Assembly: GCF_033115175.1 (NCBI RefSeq)
Contig: NC_084835.1
Span: 88,533,948 to 88,597,947, forward strand
DNA from: Lepus europaeus
Lineage: Eukaryota; Chordata; Mammalia; Lagomorpha; Leporidae
Direction of reading: 5' to 3'
DNA: 64,000 bases
The notes under the pieces are model-generated. The model ran no database searches and was not told where the DNA came from. It saw only the letters and a program-made list of their open reading frames with translations. Every line of letters starts with the position of its first letter. Position 1 is the first letter of the stretch. A program made the translations under genes and the position numbers. Below are positions 59,346-64,000 of this stretch, piece by piece.

Positions 59346-60219
59346 GTAGTCCTCCTTTTGTTCTTTTCACATCCTGGAGCAGCTTAAGTTGTGGCGGAAA
59401 AGGAAACTGAAAATTTTAGTTATTGCATGAAAGTGAATAGAAAAAATGGAATAGCGGATGGTTAAAATGCCAAAGAGTAAAAATGTGTTTAGCAACCATG
59501 GAATTTAAAAGTTGTCTTCATGCTTTTAGATTACCTAGGTATTCTGAAACATGCACATGTGATAGATAATATAGAGCAAGATCATAGGAAAGTGGAGAAG
59601 AAAATAGGCAAAGACTTAAAATTGTAAACTTTTCTAGGACTGAAAAGATATGAGTTTGACAAATGAAAAAGCTAACCAAATAATAAATGTGATTTTTTTA
59701 AAAAAAGACCACACATAGAAATATGGTGAAATTTAAAAACCACAAAGATAAAGAAAATCTTCTTAGCATATCTTAAAGGAATAAGAAAGTATAAAGGATT
59801 TGAAACAAGCAACCTTGTTTGACCTCAGATTTTCATCAGTAATACTGGGTGCAAAAATCCTAGTTCTCCTATTTCTCAAGGAAAACTATATTGAATACTG
59901 TTATTAATTTTAGAGGACAAAATTAAGACATTTTCATTTTTTTAGGACATGGATGTTTTATCATCCATAACTCAAGTCTGAAAGAATTACCAGTGCATAC
60001 TTTCCAAGTAGTTATAATAAATGAACCGTAGAGAAAGAAATGTAGTTTGAGAAACAGCAGTGAGCAAAGAAATCAATAAAATGTATTGCTAAGTCTAAAT
60101 GAGCATTGATTACAAAATATTAACCTGAAACTAAAATCACATGATATTGATGTTAAATAACATCACTAAACATGTGGCAGAGAATGATTTACTAACGAAT
60201 AGTTATTTACAGGTTTTTT
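59346..60219. other. Unique AT-rich sequence, no gene
   Basis: Nothing recognised. Confidence 0.5.
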
Positions 60220-60233
60220 TTCATTTATTCTTT

Positions 60234-61819
60234 TTTTTTAAATTGTTTTTTAAGGGAAAGAGTTTATTGGTGGGGGAAACCCAACAGACCAGATGGAAGA
60301 GGTGAAGAAGGGAAAGGGCGTATAAAAGAAAGAGATCAAGAGAGAGAAAGAAAGAGAGGGAAAGAGAGCCATGTGTTCAGGAAAGGGTCCTGTTAAACCT
60401 TTGCAGGGGGGCCAGAAGGGTAGTAGAAGCAGCAAATCCCATTAGGGTGCAGGTGGAGCTTTTGTTTGGGCCATGTGGTCACCTGGCTTCTAGCAATGGC
60501 AGCAGGGGCTAGAGCCTAAGATGGTGTCTGGAGTGTAGATCGCACTATAGATAAGATTGTGTCATTCCCCCTTTTTTGTTTTTTATAAAGCAGGAGTTGT
60601 ATGAGATTACATTAGCCCAAAAGTCTAGGAAGAATAGAGGGATGATGATTTGTCTTTAGAGCTACTTTCTGCTGACATAGGATGACAAGGTACTCTGTTG
60701 GCATGGGGCAATCTCTCAAGCTGCTGTTTCCTGGGTGGGGAACCAAGTATATCCCTGCAGCAGCATTTGGTTGACCACATGGTTGGTGAAGGCCTTGGTT
60801 CATTCCATTATCACCTCCTGTAAACACTTAAACAGACACTGTAGTATAAAATGGTGTGAATAGCAACCAATGATTCTAAGAGTGGCATTAATCAAGTAAT
60901 GAGAGAAAATGAGGGAGGTCTCTGGACCCTTGTGAAGACTGTTTGATGGTTGTGGTTTAAAGCTGATCACAATCAAGACTGGGAGAAAGGCCACTCATCT
61001 TTTGCAGGTGAAGAGGTTTATCTGTAGAGAAATTCTGAACAATCATACAACATTAAGTGGGGGAGAGGACCATCAATACACATAGGTTGGGGGTAGAGCC
61101 ATTGATGTTAGAGTAGAGGCTATGATTACAAAGAAATGAGGCTCCAAGTGGGTTAAGCAGGGTCTGTAACAAAGGACAGAGTCATTACTGGAGGACCTAA
61201 GAAAGCTGCTGCCTAAGCAAGAATAAGTTTTCCACTTTAGAGCAAACGGAACCTGACAGAAGGGGCCTGATAATAATCAGGGTGACTTTAAGGCCTTGCC
61301 AATTTTGAGACCCAGAATTATCTTTCTCTTCACATGGGGTACATCCTAAGGGAAGTGTGAACCTCCTTGGGGAAGGTACCTTGTAGATTTCCACTACCTA
61401 GCTGGCCTGGGTGGAGAGCTGGCCAGGTAAAAGGCAGGTGGCATCTCTAACAGAAAAGTTACAGTTCTTCCTGCAATGTTGCTGACCCTACTTGGCCATC
61501 CCCTCAGCAGCAGTGGTTACTTTGGAAGCTGGGCTGAGTGAAGGACTTTTCAACTTGAAGCCACTGAGGTCTGTGGCTCTGATCTGAAGTCCATGGACTC
61601 CAGGGCAGTTCCATTTCCAGTGATTCAACTCTTGGCTGATAGAGCTACCAGGGTTTTCATAAGCTGACTTCTGCTGAAGCCCTGGCTTTCCACATTGAAA
61701 ACCAATACAGTAGACTGGACTGTTGGGTCTCTTTGATGGCAGATCACTGTGTAAAACAGCCATTAATTGGCCTGCCATATATCTTTACATTGCTTCTGAT
61801 GCCTAGCTTTCTTTTCCTC
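60234..61819 (-). mobile_element. Deleted ERV-derived element ending in LTR R and poly-A
   Basis: Read on the minus strand: an internal segment with a degraded Gag nucleocapsid-like part (QCGKPG, then LNHWKWNCP, near 61650-61700), a segment reminiscent of a retroviral protease start, sequence down to a polypurine tract (60567-60577, aaaaaaggggg) and an LTR beginning TGACAC at 60564. The LTR runs to AATAAA (60263-60268) and then 'ctctttccc' and an A-rich tail (60231-60252). No pol or most of env is present. It lacks U5 and ends like a polyadenylated RNA. A likely duplication, ttcaYttattcttt (60220-60233 and 61820-61833, 13 of 14), suggests L1-type insertion of an RNA. Coding potential is lost. 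Confidence 0.65.
60238..60564 (-). mobile_element. LTR (U3-R) of the deleted ERV element
   Basis: Starts TG directly after the polypurine tract. It has a long C/T-rich stretch on the minus strand before AATAAA (60263-60268), a layout seen in betaretrovirus-like LTRs with short R. No U5 or primer-binding site follows; the A-rich tail comes instead. Note that 'tataaaag' at 60321-60328 is TATA-like only on the plus strand, so I do not use it as the promoter of this LTR. Confidence 0.6.
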
Positions 61820-61833
61820 TTCACTTATTCTTT

Positions 61834-62109
61834 ATTCATACTCTTGATTTTGTTTTTTCATTTTATCATTCTCTGGGCATGGAATTATATGGAGACTTTA
61901 TTTCCCAGAAATGCCAGTGTCTGTATCATCCCACTATATTAGTTCAGCTTAACTTACTCTCATTTAATTGTATTGTAACACCACATAGATTCTAAGCTCC
62001 TAAATAGTAGAGAGTTTAACAATTTATTAATTTAACAGATGCAGTACTAACAAGCATTTTGAAGGTGTTTGTTAGATAATTAAAGAAAAAAGTATAGTTT
62101 TCTGTGCTG
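61834..62109. other. Unique sequence, no gene
   Basis: Nothing recognised. Confidence 0.5.
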
Positions 62110-62165
62110 GCTTGTGTAGCAGACAACATGGACTTAGGAATAAAATGAGGCTAATGAAAGACATA
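62110..62165 (+). repeat. 56-bp direct repeat, left copy
   Basis: 'gcttgtgtagcagacaacat' to 'ctaatgaaagacata' recurs at 63556-63611 with one mismatch. Flanks differ at once on both sides. No gene or known repeat is evident within it. Confidence 0.95.
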
Positions 62166-62259
62166 TAAGCAAATAATTTTTTTTACAAAATAATCTGTCT
62201 GTATAGTGCCAAAGAAAATAAAAGCATGACAACTCCAAAAAACTCTACTATCTCTATTG

Positions 62260-62755
62260 ATCTGTCTCCACTGGTTGGAAAACATTGTGAGGAGACAGAT
62301 GGGTTAATAGGCAATCAGTGGAAATTGGTGTGCAGAAGTGCCTGGCTGCCCATTCCTTGAGAGCTTCCAATCTTATCGTGAGAATAGCAAGGGAGTGGTG
62401 ACTCCACCCTTCTGAACTCCCAGCTTACCATAAAACAAGTTAGGTATCCCACACTTGTGATGGCCAGACAGGGTAAAACATTGCAAATCAGCTCTTTTGA
62501 TGGGTTTTGTTCCCACCCTGTAACTGAATGTCAATCTGATTGTCAAGATTTTTTCTCCAAAATTGTGCTTAAAAAGCTCCACCACTACCAACCCCTTCTG
62601 GTTTTTTCCTCTCTTGGAGCCCCCTCCATGTCACTCTGGCTGGAGGTCTCTGATTCTAATAAATCATGCTTTCAAACCTTTAAATCTTGCTTTTCTCTTT
62701 TCTTGTATACTTGGAAATTCTTCTTCCATGTGAGGCAAAGAACTGAATAATATTT
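62260..62755 (+). mobile_element. Probable ERV1-type solo LTR
   Basis: Forward LTR-like unit: GA/CA-rich U3, TATA-like 'gcttaaaaagctcc' near 62566-62579, C/T-rich R ('ctcttggagccccctccatg') and AATAAA at 62658-62663, then U5-like 'cttttctcttttcttgtat'. No polypurine tract or primer-binding site is obvious, and boundaries are approximate. Confidence 0.55.
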
Positions 62756-63155
62756 TCTCTGCTGCCATTTTACTGGTAATAATATCACCTATTGCACAGA
62801 TTTACACGCAAAAATCAAGACCTTGTGAAATATCACAACTATTATAAAAAGGTTCTTGAACCTCACTTTCACTATAGTCACCTGAAAATACCTGAATTGT
62901 GATATACGCACCTCTTTCTACAAAACTAATGAAGAGAAACAAATAGAAAGATCCCAGAACCACATTATGACTCAAAGAGGGAAAGAGATACTACTGGAAA
63001 ATAAATGTTGTCTAGCTGTAGATGAAAATGTACACCATCTAGGTTGTTATCACTAAGAAATGGTATATGTAAAACTTTGCTATGAAGCAACGGTGTAAAC
63101 ATAAGTACATTCTAGAAAGTAATAATGGGGCTTTAAAAAGGTATATTAAGTCCAT
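62756..63155. other. Unique sequence, no gene
   Basis: Nothing recognised. Confidence 0.45.
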
Positions 63156-63505
63156 CTGGGAGTCATTGTAGCACAGTGGGTTAAGCTGTCACTGGTAACA
63201 CCAGAATCCCATATGGGTACTGGTTTGAGTAGCAGCTTTACCGCTTTTGATCCAGTTGCACATTAATGTGCCTGGAAAGGAAGCAGAAGATGGTGCAAAT
63301 ACTTGGACCCCTGCTATTTACATGGGAGGCCATGGTGAAGCTCACAGCTCTTGGTTTTGTCCTGGCCCATCCCCAGCCATTGCAACCATTTGGGGAGTGA
63401 ACCAAGCAGATTAAAATCTCTCTCTCTTTCTCTCTCCCCCCCTTCTTTTTCTCTTTCTGTCTGCAACTCTGTCTTCAAATAAATAAATAAAATCATTGAA
63501 AAATA
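63156..63505 (+). mobile_element. C-SINE
   Basis: Forward copy 'gggagtcattgtagcacagt', 'tcccatatgggtactggttt', (CT)n and 'tcaaataaataaataaaatc' tail. Moderately diverged. Confidence 0.9.
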
Positions 63506-63555
63506 ATTTCATGTATGTATTTCATATCAATAAATTTAAATTGATTTAAATAACT

Positions 63556-63611
63556 GCTTGTGTAGCAGACAACATGGACTTAGGAATAAGATGAGGCTAA
63601 TGAAAGACATA
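63556..63611 (+). repeat. 56-bp direct repeat, right copy
   Basis: Same as 62110-62165 except one base (aataagatg here, aataaaatg there). Confidence 0.95.
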
Positions 63612-63639
63612 CATTTAGCTGTGATTTGATCTGAAAGCA

Positions 63640-64000
63640 AGACAGTGAAAATACTATATATCTGAATATATGAGATGCATTTAGAGCAGTGATCAGAGGA
63701 AAATTCATAGCATTAAATGCTTTTATCAGTAAAAATTAAAAAATGGAAAAAAGCAACATAAATTCTCAGCTCAGAAAACAAAGCAAACACCAAGAAAGCT
63801 CAAGTGAAAATAGTGGATGTAAAAGAATAAACTAAAGAGGAGAATAGAGAAATAACTCTAATGAATACATTAAAATCTTGTTTTGATGAGGAAGGGACTG
63901 TAAATTTAACAAATTCAAAAACAAATATTTAAGAAATAGCAAAATAAGCAAAAGTAAATAAAATAAGACATAACAAGGAGGAGATAGCCTTTGAAGCAAA
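63640..64000 (+). mobile_element. LINE-1 ORF2 fragment, continues past window end
   Basis: 'gcagtgatcagaggaaaatt' and 'catagcattaaatgctttta' match the conserved ORF2 block 'cagtgctcagagggaaattt atagctttaaatgcc' in sense orientation. The part after it ('cttaaaatgg'-like, A-rich) also fits ORF2. The left limit is unclear and the right end lies outside the window. Confidence 0.7.

Noticed and set aside
60321-60328. TATA box 'tataaaag' as promoter of the 60-kb LTR
   Set aside because: It reads as TATA only on the plus strand whereas the LTR is on the minus strand.
1-64000. A novel multi-gene system
   Set aside because: No set of intact or neighbouring coding genes exists in the window; the unusual content is retrotransposon structure.

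Overview
This window is mammalian nuclear DNA from a lagomorph, most likely the European rabbit (Oryctolagus cuniculus). The evidence is about thirty copies of the lagomorph-specific tRNA-derived C-SINE family. They carry the head that opens with GGGGCCRGC, the CT-rich 3' part that reads GA-rich on the other strand, and the AAATAAATAAAT tail. LINE-1 copies with a rabbit-type 3' end (TCACTGTGCAC, a G-rich tract, then TTCATTAAATAAAAG) support this. I found no functional protein-coding exon, no structural RNA gene and no CRISPR. The window is a repeat-rich intergenic or intronic stretch, and all long open frames are repeat or pseudogene remnants.

Layout. 0-1.5 kb is unique sequence plus a MIR relic and a SINE. 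1.5-9.7 kb is one old, nearly full-length LINE-1 on the minus strand, with 3' UTR, ORF2, ORF1 and 5' UTR, broken by four SINEs and a nested LINE-1 3' fragment. 10.0-11.1 kb is an MLT1-type LTR split by two SINEs that used the same target site one after the other. 13.8-16.0 kb holds old SINEs, a 48-bp tandem duplication and a palindromic MITE-like element. 16.5-19.35 kb is a processed SF3B2 pseudogene on the minus strand, itself hit by a SINE. Its 5' end is fused to half a SINE in the same orientation, which looks like a template-switch chimera. 19.8-24.7 kb is unique sequence with SINEs.

24.75-25.95 kb is a retrovirus-derived segment joined to a LINE-1 3' end within one perfect 16-bp target-site duplication. 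26-32 kb is unique sequence with a second MLT1. 32.1-35.8 kb is a plus-strand LINE-1 that keeps its 5' UTR, part of ORF1, the end of ORF2 and the 3' UTR but lacks the middle, inside a 14-bp duplication. 36-50 kb is mostly unique sequence with a few MIR, L2 and SINE copies. 50.2-57.6 kb is a second minus-strand LINE-1 carrying six SINEs.

57.7-62.8 kb is rich in endogenous retrovirus pieces: three likely LTRs, one possible LTR, and a deleted provirus-derived element related to the 24.75-kb copy. 62.1-64.0 kb has a 56-bp near-perfect direct repeat, a SINE and the start of another LINE-1 fragment that runs off the window.

No genes work together here. What the window records is the order of insertions: MIR, L2 and MLT1 oldest; then the LINE-1 copies and the SF3B2 retrocopy; then C-SINEs and the chimeric LINE-1/ERV insert. 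The most unusual items are the ERV/LINE-1 composite and its relative, the SINE/SF3B2 chimera, and the internally deleted LINE-1.
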